Origin: Thermodesulfatator sp.
GTDB taxonomy: Bacteria > Desulfobacterota > Thermodesulfobacteria > Thermodesulfobacteriales > Thermodesulfobacteriaceae
DNA length: 30,674 bases
NCBI GenBank assembly: GCA_027036915.1
Contig: JALWCD010000115.1
Location: 1 to 30,674, forward strand
Reading direction: 5' to 3'
The translations under genes and the position numbers were made by a program. The notes under the pieces were generated by a model that saw only the letters and a program-made list of their open reading frames with translations, was not told the DNA's origin and did not search any database. Positions 8,342-16,639 of the stretch are shown piece after piece. Within the stretch, counting starts at the first letter, position 1, and every line of letters starts with the position of its first letter.

Positions 8342-10735
8342 ATGGAAAAGGAGTATAGTGCCGAAGCCATAAGGGTTCTTTCCGGTCTTGAAGGGGTTCG
8401 GGTCAGGCCGGCCATGTACATCGGTTCCACCGGCCCGGAGGGGTTCCATCATCTCCTCTGGGAGGTGCTGGACAACGCCGTGGACGAGGCCCTGGCCGGC
8501 TACTGCACCGAAATAAAGGTCATTCTGCACCCCGACGGTTCGGCCACCGTGGAGGACAACGGTCGGGGTATCCCGGTGGATGTCCATCCCCAGGAGGGGG
8601 TTTCGGCCCTGGAAGTGGTCATGACCCGTCTGCACGCCGGCGGAAAGTTCGAAAAGGCGGCCTACAAGGTTTCGGGAGGGCTTCACGGGGTGGGGGTCTC
8701 GGTGGTGAACGCCCTCTCTGAATGGCTTATCGCCGAGGTCCATCGAGACGGGGCTATCTATCGTCAGAGCTATCGAAGGGGGGTTCCCCAGGGTCCGGTG
8801 GTCAAAGCGGGAAGCACCAGGGCCCGGGGCACCAGGGTGACCTTCAAGCCGGACCCCGAGATCTTCGGGGAGCAGGAGTTCGATTACGAGATTGTGAGAC
8901 ACCGGCTCCGGGAGCTGGCTTTTCTCAACCCTCGGGTGCGTTTTTATCTTCGGGACGAGCGCATCGGAGCCGAGGAAAAGTTTCATTTCAAGGGTGGTCT
9001 TACGGAGTTCGTGAAGTACCTCAATCGCAAGCGCGAGCCCGTGCATCGCAGGGTCATCTATGTCTCCGGGGAAAAGGACCTGATCCAGGTGGAGGCGGCC
9101 CTTCAGTACCACACGGGCTACACTGAGACCGTTTACGCCTACGTGAATAACATCCACACCCGGGAGGGGGGCACCCATCTGGTGGGGTTCCGCACCGCCC
9201 TCACCCGGGCCGTAAACCGTTACCTTTCCACCGCGGAGGGTCTGCCCAAAAATCTGCGCGTAAAGGTGGAGGGAGAGGACGTGCGGGAGGGGCTTTGTGC
9301 GGTGATCTCGCTGCGGATGCCCGATCCGCAGTTTGAGGGGCAGACCAAGATGAAACTCGGAAACAGTGAGATCAAGCCCCTGGTGGAATCCATAGTCTTT
9401 GAGGGGCTTATGCGATTTTTCGAGGAAAACGCCGCCGAGGCCCGGAGAATTATGGCCCGGGTGGTGCAGGCGGCCCGGGCCCGGGAAGCCGCCCGCAAGG
9501 CCCGGGAGATCGCCCGTAAAAAGGGCGAGGCCCTGGAGGTCATCACCGCAGGCAAACTCGCGGAATGCCAGGAGAAGGACCCCCGGAAGAGGGAACTTTT
9601 CATCGTGGAGGGCGATTCCGCCGGCGGGTCCGCCAAACAGGCCAGGGATCGACGTTTTCAGGCCATTCTCCCCTTAAGGGGCAAGATCCTCAACGTGGAG
9701 AAGGCCCGCATCGACAAGGTCCTTTCCTCGGAAGAGATCAAACAGCTGGTGGCCTCGCTGGGTGCGGGGATTGGCCCGGATTTCGATCCCGAAAAGAGCC
9801 GGTTCCAGAAGATCATCATCATGACCGATGCCGACGTGGATGGGGCCCACATCCGGACCCTGCTTTTAACCTTCTTTTACCGTCAGATGACCGAGATCAT
9901 AGAACGGGGCTGGCTTTATATCGCCCAGCCTCCCCTCTATCGGGTGAGCGAGGGTAAGAAAGACCGCTATCTCAAGGACGAGGCCGAACTCGACGCCTAT
10001 CTTTTTCAGAGGGCTTTGCGGAACGTGGGTCTGGTCCTTGATGGAAATCGCCTTTCTCCGGAGGAGACCCAGCAGGTCCTTGAGGATATGGCCGGGCTTG
10101 AGAGGGCCCTTTCCGAGCTTCTTCGCCGGGGTGTGCCCCCGGAAGGGGTGATGATCATGCTCTCAAACGGTTTTACCCGGGCGGACCATTTCGAGGACGA
10201 GGAAAGGGTGGCGGCTCTGGCGGAGAAATTCAGGGAGCGGGGTTACGCCGTGGGCCGGATCAAGCCCAGTGAGACCCGGGCCCGGGCTTACGAATTCGAG
10301 GTTACCTCCAGGAAGGAGGGTTATCTTTCCTATACTGTGGGGCCCTCGATTCCGGTCCGGCGGGAGTTCCGGGAGGTCTGGCGGGCCTATCAGAAGCTTG
10401 TCCCCTATCTGGGTAAAAGGGTGGAACTTTCCCTGGGGGAGGAGCCTCTGGAATACGGGGATCTCCTTTCCGGTCTTTCTGAGATCCTTTCCCGGGTGAG
10501 AGAGGCCGGAAGAAAGGGTCTTTATATCCAGCGCTACAAAGGTCTGGGCGAGATGAACCCCGCCCAGCTCTGGGAAACCACCATGGATCCCGAAAAGAGG
10601 GTGCTCCTCAGGGTCGAGGTCCAGGATGCGGCCGAGGCCGATGAACTCTTTACCACCCTCATGGGAGACAAGGTAGAGCCGCGTCGGGAATTCATCCAAA
10701 CCCACGCCCTAGAGTATCGGGAGCTGGATGTTTAG
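8342..10735 (+). CDS. gyrB: DNA gyrase subunit B
   Basis: 797 aa, the size of GyrB without the extra enterobacterial insert. The N-terminal GHKL ATPase domain shows RPAMYIG, EVLDNAVDEA (41-50), DNGRGIPVD and GGLHGVGVSVVNALS. The TOPRIM domain has EGDSAGG near 423-429, PLRGKILNVEKA and DADVDGAH near 496. The C-terminal GyrA-contacting segment has QRYKGLGEMNP near 730. With GyrA it makes ATP-driven negative supercoils. An extended region between about 560 and 700 resembles the GyrB form of many thermophiles and Gram-negative bacteria rather than ParE, though ParE cannot be excluded without alignment. It lies 12 bases after dnaN and overlaps the cytochrome gene by 8 bases. Confidence 0.95.
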   Translation: MEKEYSAEAIRVLSGLEGVRVRPAMYIGSTGPEGFHHLLWEVLDNAVDEALAGYCTEIKVILHPDGSATVEDNGRGIPVDVHPQEGVSALEVVMTRLHAGGKFEKAAYKVSGGLHGVGVSVVNALSEWLIAEVHRDGAIYRQSYRRGVPQGPVVKAGSTRARGTRVTFKPDPEIFGEQEFDYEIVRHRLRELAFLNPRVRFYLRDERIGAEEKFHFKGGLTEFVKYLNRKREPVHRRVIYVSGEKDLIQVEAALQYHTGYTETVYAYVNNIHTREGGTHLVGFRTALTRAVNRYLSTAEGLPKNLRVKVEGEDVREGLCAVISLRMPDPQFEGQTKMKLGNSEIKPLVESIVFEGLMRFFEENAAEARRIMARVVQAARAREAARKAREIARKKGEALEVITAGKLAECQEKDPRKRELFIVEGDSAGGSAKQARDRRFQAILPLRGKILNVEKARIDKVLSSEEIKQLVASLGAGIGPDFDPEKSRFQKIIIMTDADVDGAHIRTLLLTFFYRQMTEIIERGWLYIAQPPLYRVSEGKKDRYLKDEAELDAYLFQRALRNVGLVLDGNRLSPEETQQVLEDMAGLERALSELLRRGVPPEGVMIMLSNGFTRADHFEDEERVAALAEKFRERGYAVGRIKPSETRARAYEFEVTSRKEGYLSYTVGPSIPVRREFREVWRAYQKLVPYLGKRVELSLGEEPLEYGDLLSGLSEILSRVREAGRKGLYIQRYKGLGEMNPAQLWETTMDPEKRVLLRVEVQDAAEADELFTTLMGDKVEPRREFIQTHALEYRELDV

Positions 10736-11906
10736 GTTGCTTTCGTTCTTTATCTGGTGGTTCCTTTTCTCCTTTACGGCCTGGGCTTCTTCCTATGTGG
10801 GTTCGGAAGCCTGTCGAAAATGTCATCCCAAGATCTATCGGGGCTGGCGTTCCACCCTCCATCCTTACATGTTGCAGAGGATCAGTCTTGAGACCCTCCG
10901 TGCACCCTGGGAGGATACGGTCCTCAGTTTCGGGAAGAAAAAGATCAGGCTTTACCGGAAAGGAACGGAATTCTGGGTGGAGATAGAACGTCCGGGGCGC
11001 CGAGAGGCCTATCGGGTGGACTATGTCCTGGGAGGAAACTGGAAACAGCTCTTTCTCACCACCCTTCCCAACGGCGAGATCCACATTCTACCTATAAGCT
11101 GGCTGGTGGAGACCCAGAAATGGGATCTTAACCACTACTGGCCTTCGACGGTCTATCAGGAAAGGTGTATGGGCTGTCACGTCACGGGTCTGAGGCTGGT
11201 TCGGAAAGGTCGGGTGCTTAAGACCCGTTTTGAGGAACTGGGGGTGGGTTGTGAGGCCTGTCATGGGCCCGGGGAAAGACATCTTAAGGCTCCTCCGGAG
11301 GAGAAGGCCGAGACCATCGTGAATCCCGCCCGCATTCCCAACGCCCGTGTCGCCTCCATGGTCTGCGGGGCCTGTCACAGCCGGGGCGAGACCCCGGATG
11401 GGCGATATCGTTATCCCCTGAACCATCTTCCGGGAAGATCTTTCGATTTCACCTTTGTCCTGAAACCCATCCTTTATCCCGACGGAAGCTCCAAGGCCAA
11501 CTATCAGCAGTATCCGGACTGGCTCCGGAGCGGACATTACCGGGCCGGGGTCATGTGCTGGGACTGTCATGAGGTGCACAGTAAAGGGCCGGCCAACCGT
11601 TTCCAGACCAAACTTCCGGGAAGCCGTCTCTGTCGCAAGTGTCATGAGGTGGAAAACAAAGGCGTTCACGGTCTTCACAGCGTAAACAACTGTGTGGGGT
11701 GCCACATGCCTCTGGTGGGAAGAAGGGGTCTCATAAGGGATATCCATAGCCATCAGTTTCGGGTGGTTCCACCTGCCTGGACCTTGAAGATCGGAAGCTT
11801 TGAAAAACAGCCCAATTCCTGTAACGCCTGTCATTATCATCGCAAAGATCCCCCTAAAAGGTTACAGAGAATTCTGGATTATGCCCGGGAAGGTCTTAAC
11901 TTTTGA
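10728..11906 (+). CDS. Exported octahaem c-type cytochrome
   Basis: 392 aa with a classical signal peptide (hydrophobic 3-18, probable cleavage after AWA at about 18-20), so it is periplasmic. Eight CXXCH haem c motifs are present: CRKCH near 29, CMGCH near 147, CEACH near 175, CGACH near 213, CWDCH near 277, CRKCH near 302, CVGCH near 322 and CNACH near 364. The spacing and the HGPGERH, HEVHSK and CVGCHMP contexts resemble the cytochrome c554/NrfB-like multihaem families. It probably carries electrons in the periplasm for anaerobic respiration; the substrate or partner is unknown. No CX(14)CH or CXXCK haem is seen, so it is not an obvious nitrite, hydroxylamine or tetrathionate reductase. 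The start overlaps the end of gyrB by 8 bases with GGGAG just upstream, so it is read with gyrB. Confidence 0.85.
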   Translation: MFRLLSFFIWWFLFSFTAWASSYVGSEACRKCHPKIYRGWRSTLHPYMLQRISLETLRAPWEDTVLSFGKKKIRLYRKGTEFWVEIERPGRREAYRVDYVLGGNWKQLFLTTLPNGEIHILPISWLVETQKWDLNHYWPSTVYQERCMGCHVTGLRLVRKGRVLKTRFEELGVGCEACHGPGERHLKAPPEEKAETIVNPARIPNARVASMVCGACHSRGETPDGRYRYPLNHLPGRSFDFTFVLKPILYPDGSSKANYQQYPDWLRSGHYRAGVMCWDCHEVHSKGPANRFQTKLPGSRLCRKCHEVENKGVHGLHSVNNCVGCHMPLVGRRGLIRDIHSHQFRVVPPAWTLKIGSFEKQPNSCNACHYHRKDPPKRLQRILDYAREGLNF

Positions 11907-11923
11907 GCGTAAGGAGGTGGCTC

Positions 11924-12127
11924 ATGGAATGTAAAAGGGAGAGCAATCTCAAGCGTTGCAACTGCACCTACGAACCCTGTCCCAAGAAGGGGATTTGCTG
12001 TGAGTGTTTGAAGTATCATCTTTCCATGCGTCAGCTTCCGGCCTGCTGTTTTCCGCCCGAGGCCGAGCGCACCTATGATCGGAGTTTCGAGCATTTCGCC
12101 CGTCTGGTCTCGGAGGGCCGCATCTAG
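11924..12127 (+). CDS. Small cysteine-rich DUF6485-like protein
   Basis: 67 aa. I chose the ATG at 11924 because a perfect AAGGAGG (11911-11917) lies six bases before it; an upstream in-frame ATG at 11903 has no such site. The protein is dominated by cysteines (CNCTYEPC, KGICCECLKYH, ACCF), spaced like a small metal-binding or redox fold. The pattern matches DUF6485, a family of short uncharacterised proteins seen in anaerobes. The function is unknown; zinc or iron-sulfur binding is inferred from the cysteines. It lies between the cytochrome and rsfS in one tight + operon, with zero bases to rsfS. Confidence 0.75.
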   Translation: MECKRESNLKRCNCTYEPCPKKGICCECLKYHLSMRQLPACCFPPEAERTYDRSFEHFARLVSEGRI

Positions 12128-12511
12128 ATGATTGTCCGGGATTCCGAGGCCCTGGCCCGCTGGCTGGCCCGTCTGATCGAGGAAAAAAAAGGCGAGGATC
12201 TGGTGGTCCTGGATGTAAGGGGGCGTTCGCCTTATACGGACTTCATCCTGATAGTGAGCGCCCGCTCGGCCCGTCACGTCCAGGGCCTGGCGGAGTTCCT
12301 GGAGGCCGAGACCGCCCGTCAGGGGGTTTATCCTCTGGGGATAGAGGGTCTCACCCAGGGCCACTGGGTGGTCATGGATTACGGTGACGCTGTGGTGCAC
12401 ATCTTTTACGAGCCGGTAAGAGCGGTTTATGATCTTGAGAGCCTCTGGGCCGAGGCTCCCAGGCTTGAGTCCGGAAAATCGTCCGGGGAGGAAACCGTTG
12501 TCGGAGGTTAG
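12128..12511 (+). CDS. rsfS: Ribosomal silencing factor RsfS (Iojap family)
   Basis: 127 aa. The Iojap/RsfS core is clear: DLVVLDVRG, SPYTDFILIVSARSARHVQ, GLTQGHWVVMDYGDAVVHIFYEPVR and a terminal YDLESLW. RsfS binds L14 on the 50S subunit and blocks joining with 30S when energy or nutrients are scarce. It often neighbours nadD or rlmH; here it is next to gpmI. The ATG directly abuts the stop of the DUF6485 gene, and GGAGGG lies about ten bases upstream. The non-conserved tail (from about 113) overlaps the start of gpmI. Confidence 0.92.
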   Translation: MIVRDSEALARWLARLIEEKKGEDLVVLDVRGRSPYTDFILIVSARSARHVQGLAEFLEAETARQGVYPLGIEGLTQGHWVVMDYGDAVVHIFYEPVRAVYDLESLWAEAPRLESGKSSGEETVVGG

Positions 12512-14039
12512 ACCCCTTCTTCTGGTCATCATGGACGGCTGGGGCTGGCGCGAGGAAGAGGAGGCCAACGCCGTCAGACTGGCCGGCACCCCTCATCTCG
12601 ACGCCCTTCGGGCCGAATACCCCTTTACCCTGCTTGAGGCCTCCGGAGAGGCGGTGGGTCTTCCTGGGGGCCAGATGGGCAACTCCGAGGTGGGACACCT
12701 CAACATCGGGGCCGGACGCATCGTTTATCAGGATCTGACCCGCATCAATCGGGCCATCCGGGAGGGCACCTTTTTCCGCAATCCCGAACTCCTGCGGGTG
12801 GCCGAACGGGTCAGGGAGACCGGAGGGAAGATCCATCTCCTGGGCTTGGTCTCCGACGGAGGGGTCCATTCCTCCATCGAACATCTTTACGCTCTCCTTG
12901 AGCTTTACGCCCGGGAGGGCCTGAACGACCGGGTCTTCGTGCACGCCTTTACTGACGGTCGCGACACCGCTCCGGACGTGGCGGACCGGTTTCTGGAGGC
13001 CCTCCTGCGGAGGATGTCCGAGATCTCCTGCGGCAAGGTGGCCACGGTTTCCGGACGTTACTATGCCATGGACCGGGATCGGCGCTGGGAGCGCACCCGC
13101 CTGGCCTACGAAGCCCTGGTGATGGGTCGGGGTCTTACGGCTCCTGATCCCGTTTCCGCCGTGCGGGAGGCCTTTGCCCGGGGGGAGACCGACGAGTTCA
13201 TCAAGCCCACGGTCATCGTGGAAGACGGCCGACCCGTGGCCACCATTGACGACGGGGACGCGGTGGTCTTTTTCAACTTTCGGGCCGACCGGGCCCGACA
13301 GCTCACCCGGGCCTTAACCGATCCGAACTTCAACGAGTTCCCCCGGGAGAAGTTTCCCAAACTTTCCTATTTCGTGTGTTTCACCCTTTACGATGAGACC
13401 TTCGATCTTCCGGTGGCCTTCCCTCCGGAAAAACTGCACCGGATCTGGGGGGAGGAGGTCAGCCGGGCCGGTCTGATTCAGCTCAGGATCGCGGAGACTG
13501 AGAAATACGCCCACGTGACCTATTTTTTCAACGGGGGCGAGGAGAAAACCTTCCCCGGCGAGGAGAGAAAACTCATCCCTTCCCCGCGGGAGGTGCCCAC
13601 CTACGACCTCAAGCCGGAGATGAGCGCCTATGAGGTCACCGAGGAACTCATCCGGCGCTTGAAGACCCGGCGTTATGGGCTGGTGGTGCTCAATTTTGCC
13701 AACGGGGACATGGTGGGACATACCGGGGTGCTTGAGGCCGCGGTGAAGGCCGTTAAGGTGGTGGACGAGTGCGTGGGGAAGGTGGTGAGGGTCTTTCGGG
13801 AGACCCACGGGGGCGCGGTAATCGTGACCGCGGATCACGGAAACTGTGAGCTTATGGCCGACGAGAACGGGCACCCGCATACGGCCCATACGGCCAACCC
13901 CGTGCCCTTCTATCTGGTGGACGATCGCTTCCGCGGAAGGAGGCTACGGTCGGGAATCCTGGCCGACATCGCCCCCACCGGGCTCTACCTCATGGGTTTA
14001 CCCATTCCGGAAGAGATGACCGGAAGGGTCCTCCTTTAA
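12498..14039 (+). CDS. gpmI: 2,3-bisphosphoglycerate-independent phosphoglycerate mutase
   Basis: 513 aa from a TTG start. Diagnostic elements: VIMDGWG at the N-terminus (first metal Asp), GNSEVGH with the phospho-accepting Ser at about residue 62, TDGRDTAP, SGRYYAMDRDRRWERT, FNFRADRARQ, NFANGDMVGHTG and ADHGNCE, with HTAHTANPVPF holding the remaining metal His. It interconverts 3- and 2-phosphoglycerate using two manganese ions. The frame is open upstream to 12429, but those residues lie in rsfS. GGGGAGG at 12485-12491, six bases before the TTG, and the family's usual N-terminus support 12498. It overlaps rsfS by 14 bases and its 3' end overlaps the converging small gene by 4. Confidence 0.96.
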   Translation: MSEVRPLLLVIMDGWGWREEEEANAVRLAGTPHLDALRAEYPFTLLEASGEAVGLPGGQMGNSEVGHLNIGAGRIVYQDLTRINRAIREGTFFRNPELLRVAERVRETGGKIHLLGLVSDGGVHSSIEHLYALLELYAREGLNDRVFVHAFTDGRDTAPDVADRFLEALLRRMSEISCGKVATVSGRYYAMDRDRRWERTRLAYEALVMGRGLTAPDPVSAVREAFARGETDEFIKPTVIVEDGRPVATIDDGDAVVFFNFRADRARQLTRALTDPNFNEFPREKFPKLSYFVCFTLYDETFDLPVAFPPEKLHRIWGEEVSRAGLIQLRIAETEKYAHVTYFFNGGEEKTFPGEERKLIPSPREVPTYDLKPEMSAYEVTEELIRRLKTRRYGLVVLNFANGDMVGHTGVLEAAVKAVKVVDECVGKVVRVFRETHGGAVIVTADHGNCELMADENGHPHTAHTANPVPFYLVDDRFRGRRLRSGILADIAPTGLYLMGLPIPEEMTGRVLL

Positions 14040-14347
14040 GGATTTTCCGGATCGGTAAAGAATTCGAGGAGTCGGTCAAGAAGGTTCTTTATGTCCTCTT
14101 CCCTCTTCAGGATCTCTTCCATTTTCTTTTCACACCAGGCCAGCTCTTCCGGGGAAAGCTGATGCCAGGAGAGGGTCTTGAAAAAGGAGGAATAGAGACG
14201 TCTTTCCCGCAGGCGGTTATGCAATTCCCGGGAGACCTCCTTTGAGGCCCGGGGGTGATTCAAAAGGTCCAGCAGAAACTTTAAGTCCTCCTCCTGTTTG
14301 CGGGAGAAGGCCTCCAGCCAATCTTTAAGGGTGCAGAGCCTGGCCAC
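14036..14347 (-). CDS. Small helical protein of unknown function
   Basis: 103 aa, highly charged and predicted almost wholly alpha-helical (many Leu/Glu/Lys heptad-like stretches), with two Cys and no signal peptide. I do not recognise the family. The start is a GTG seven bases after the lysR stop, so it is probably co-transcribed with lysR. AAAGGGG lies about 12 bases upstream, a long spacing. A perfect TATAAT overlaps the lysR stop just six bases before the GTG and could instead be a -10 box for a leaderless transcript. Confidence 0.55.
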   Translation of the reverse strand: MARLCTLKDWLEAFSRKQEEDLKFLLDLLNHPRASKEVSRELHNRLRERRLYSSFFKTLSWHQLSPEELAWCEKKMEEILKREEDIKNLLDRLLEFFTDPENP

Positions 14348-14354
14348 GTTATAA

Positions 14355-15263
14355 TTATACCCCTTTATTTTTTTGTGGGGACCGGTCCTTACGGAAGAAG
14401 TTCAGGAAGACCTGAGCTGGGGGAGAAAGGGTGCGCCGGGAGGGGTAGACCAGGAAAAAGTACCGGCGGATCCGGAGTCCTTTTAAGGGCACGATTTGGA
14501 TTTCCTGGCGGGCCAGTTCCTCCTCCACCGCTCTCCGGGAGACAAAGGCCAGCCCCAGACCGGCTTTCACCGCCTGTTTGACGGCCTCGGTGGAGCCCAT
14601 CTCGGCCACCAGGGTTAGCTTCTGAGGGGAGAGGCCCTTTTCTTCCAGGGTTTTGAGGGCGGTGCGCCAGGTTCCCGAGCCCGGCTCCCGGGCGATGAGC
14701 GGAAGTCCGGGCAAATCTTCTAGGGAGAGCCGTGAGGGTGTATTTTTAGGGGTTCCGATGAGCACAATCTCGTCCTCGCAGCAGGGCTCTAAGACCAGCT
14801 CCGGGTCCTCCTCCCGGGCCCCCACCATACCGAGCTCGAGCTCCCCCTCGCGTACCCTGGCGATGATGTCCTCCGTGTCTCCCACCTTGAGGAAGACCGA
14901 AATTCCGGGATAAGCTTTTCGGAAATCCGCTATCAGGTGGGGCAGGATATACTGGCCCGGAATGGTGCTCCCTCCGAGATCCAGTTTACCCACTTTTTCA
15001 CCCTTGAAATAGGCCATTTCCCGTTCGAGTTCCCGGTAGAGGAGAAGGAGCTTTTTGGCGTATTCGTAAAGGAGTTTTCCGGCGCGGGTGGGATGGACCG
15101 AGCGGGTATGGCGATCGAAAAGGCGCAATCCGAAGTATTCCTCAAGGGCCTTGATGTGTCCGGAAATGGTGGGCTGGGTGAGGTGGATTTTTTCCGCCGC
15201 CCGGGAGAAGCTTCCGGTCTCCACCACCGCTACCAGGGCTTCCAGCTTCCTGAGATCCACCAT
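14355..15263 (-). CDS. LysR-family transcriptional regulator
   Basis: 302 aa with the LysR layout: winged helix-turn-helix at about 1-60 (FSRAAEKIHLTQPTISGHIKALE) and a two-lobed periplasmic-binding-protein-like effector domain from about 90. The effector domain (LDLGGSTIPGQYILPHLIADF, SGTWRTALKTLEE, GLGLAFVSRRAV) resembles CysL/CysB-type and selenium-metabolism-associated LysR proteins. The ligand is unknown; a sulfur compound is a guess from that likeness. GGGAGG lies seven bases before the ATG. It diverges from ispG over about 70 bases, where an inverted repeat may be its own operator. Confidence 0.88.
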   Translation of the reverse strand: MVDLRKLEALVAVVETGSFSRAAEKIHLTQPTISGHIKALEEYFGLRLFDRHTRSVHPTRAGKLLYEYAKKLLLLYRELEREMAYFKGEKVGKLDLGGSTIPGQYILPHLIADFRKAYPGISVFLKVGDTEDIIARVREGELELGMVGAREEDPELVLEPCCEDEIVLIGTPKNTPSRLSLEDLPGLPLIAREPGSGTWRTALKTLEEKGLSPQKLTLVAEMGSTEAVKQAVKAGLGLAFVSRRAVEEELARQEIQIVPLKGLRIRRYFFLVYPSRRTLSPPAQVFLNFFRKDRSPQKNKGV

Positions 15264-15289
15264 CTCTGGCCTCCCGGTTGAGATTTGGG

Positions 15290-15317
15290 TAAAATTTAAT
15301 CAAATTAATCGAAGGTG
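15290..15317. promoter_or_regulatory. lysR/ispG intergenic inverted repeat and possible -10/RBS
   Basis: The short AT-rich spacer holds AATTT-AATC-AAATT (15293-15306), a perfect 5-base inverted repeat of the kind bound by LysR proteins. It overlaps a possible TAAAAT -10 box (15290-15295) reading toward ispG. GAAGGTG at 15311-15317 is the nearest Shine-Dalgarno-like site for ispG. No convincing -35 was found. Confidence 0.35.
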
Positions 15318-15333
15318 TCTATTGTTTGAATCT

Positions 15334-16425
15334 ATGAATCGTCGCAAGACCCGGGAAGTGAGGGTGGGCTGGGTTCGCCTTGGCGGGGAGAATCCGGTGG
15401 TGGTCCAGAGTATGACCAGCACGGACACCCGGGATGTTGCGGCTACGGTGGCCCAGATTCGGGAGCTTGAGGAGGAGGGTTGCGAAATCATCCGGGTGGC
15501 GGTGCCGGATGAGGCCGCGGCCGAGGCCCTGAGGGAGATCATTCCGCAGATAAAGATTCCCCTTATCGCGGACATTCATTTTGACTGGCGGCTGGCGATA
15601 GCGGCCCTTCGGGCCGGGGCCCATGGTCTCCGGATCAATCCCGGAAACATCAAGGGCCGAGAGAACGTGCGGAAGGTGATCGAGGAGGCCCGGGTTCGGG
15701 AGGCCTGTGTCCGGATCGGGGTTAATGCGGGTTCCCTGGAAAAAGACCTTCTTAAGAAATACGGCTGGCCCCGACCGGAGGCTCTGGTGGAAAGCGCTCT
15801 GCGCTGGCTGGATTTTGTGGTGGGAGATCTGGGATTCGAGAACGTCAAGGTCTCGCTCAAGTCCTCTGATCTCTGGCATACGGTGGCGGCCTATCGGGAG
15901 TTTTCCCGGCGTTCGGATTTTCCGGTCCACATCGGGGTGACCGAGGCTGGAGGCCTGATTCCGGGCACGGTCAAAAGTGCCCTGGGGCTGGGTATCCTTC
16001 TTTCCGAGGGCATCGGAGATACCCTCCGGGTTTCGCTCACGGCTCCGCCGGTGGAGGAGGTGCGGGTGGCCTGGGAGATTCTCAAGGCCGTGGGGGTGAG
16101 ACGTCGGGGGCCGGAGATTGTGGCCTGTCCTACCTGTGGCCGGTGTGAAATCGACCTTATGGGGCTTTATCAGGAGGTGGAGCGTCGGGTGCGGAAGATC
16201 AAGGCCCCGGTGAAGATTGCGGTCATGGGATGTGTGGTGAACGGACCGGGTGAGGCCCGGGAGGCGGATGTGGGGCTGGCCGGAGGCAAGGGCGTGGGGC
16301 TGATCTTTCGCAGGGGCAGGATCGTGCGCAAGGTCCCGGAAAGGGAGTTGTTATCGGCCTTTTTCGAGGAGGTGGAACGTTTCCTGGAGGAGACCGGAAC
16401 CCAAAGCGAAAACCCCCGAAATTAA
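15334..16425 (+). CDS. ispG: 4-hydroxy-3-methylbut-2-enyl diphosphate synthase (IspG/GcpE)
   Basis: 363 aa from the ATG; RRKTREVRVG and VVVQSMTSTDTRDV mark the conserved N-terminus. The TIM-barrel part shows PLIADIHFDWRLA and LRINPGNIKG. The C-terminal 4Fe-4S domain has CPTCGRC near 264-270, GCVVNGPGEA near 299 and the closing Glu. It performs the penultimate step of the methylerythritol phosphate pathway in the cytoplasm. A TTG at 15322 in the same frame sits four to five bases after GAAGGTG and is an alternative start adding four residues. The frame is open back to 15088, but that part lies antisense to lysR and is not IspG-like. Followed by a nested hairpin. Confidence 0.95.
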   Translation: MNRRKTREVRVGWVRLGGENPVVVQSMTSTDTRDVAATVAQIRELEEEGCEIIRVAVPDEAAAEALREIIPQIKIPLIADIHFDWRLAIAALRAGAHGLRINPGNIKGRENVRKVIEEARVREACVRIGVNAGSLEKDLLKKYGWPRPEALVESALRWLDFVVGDLGFENVKVSLKSSDLWHTVAAYREFSRRSDFPVHIGVTEAGGLIPGTVKSALGLGILLSEGIGDTLRVSLTAPPVEEVRVAWEILKAVGVRRRGPEIVACPTCGRCEIDLMGLYQEVERRVRKIKAPVKIAVMGCVVNGPGEAREADVGLAGGKGVGLIFRRGRIVRKVPERELLSAFFEEVERFLEETGTQSENPRN

Positions 16426-16461
16426 CACCGGGGGTGCCCTCTCCGCTAATATTTTCGCTTA
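16404..16461 (+). terminator. Nested hairpin at the 3' end of ispG
   Basis: An outer inverted repeat AAGCGAAAA ... TTTTCGCTT (9 of 9 paired) encloses an inner stem ACCCCCG ... CGGGGGT (7 of 7) with a 10-base loop that contains the ispG stop codon. No long U-tract follows, so it may be a weak or factor-assisted terminator or an mRNA-stability structure rather than a classical intrinsic terminator. Confidence 0.45.
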
Positions 16462-16639
16462 AGTGCCCCTGTTTTCGCACGCCCTTATGTTTTTAGATTC
16501 AAATAATCCATGTGTATTCGTGAGCTATTTTTTTCGACGAAATCTCTGTCCTCAGGTGGAACCTTCAGGGCATCGAATTATGTGGGGGTCTCTGGTAAAA
16601 TGGGGCCGCAGGGTAAAGAGCAGGCAAGGAGAAGGGACG
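16462..16639 (+). promoter_or_regulatory. Leader/promoter region of purF
   Basis: A gene-free stretch of about 200 bases separates ispG from purF. Near 16590 TGGTAAAAT resembles an extended -10 (TGnTATAAT); no good -35 was seen. A GGAG-rich site (about 16627-16636) sits just before the purF ATG and fixes that start. I see no recognisable purine riboswitch or other known RNA element. Confidence 0.3.

Noticed and set aside
7232..9178. 648-codon open frame on the - strand across dnaN and gyrB
   Set aside because: It lies wholly antisense to two well-recognised genes, is rich in Gly/His/Pro/Arg as expected for a GC-rich shadow frame, and has no recognisable domain. The same holds for other long antisense frames at 16565-18031, 5314-6657 and 20402-21472.
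15088..15333. N-terminal extension of ispG from 15088
   Set aside because: It runs antisense through the lysR N-terminus and is unlike IspG; the family start is at 15334 (or TTG 15322).
16463..16639. N-terminal extension of purF from GTG 16463
   Set aside because: Sequence is not PurF-like, the intergenic DNA is structured and AT-rich, and the ATG at 16640 has a good ribosome site and places the catalytic Cys at position 2.
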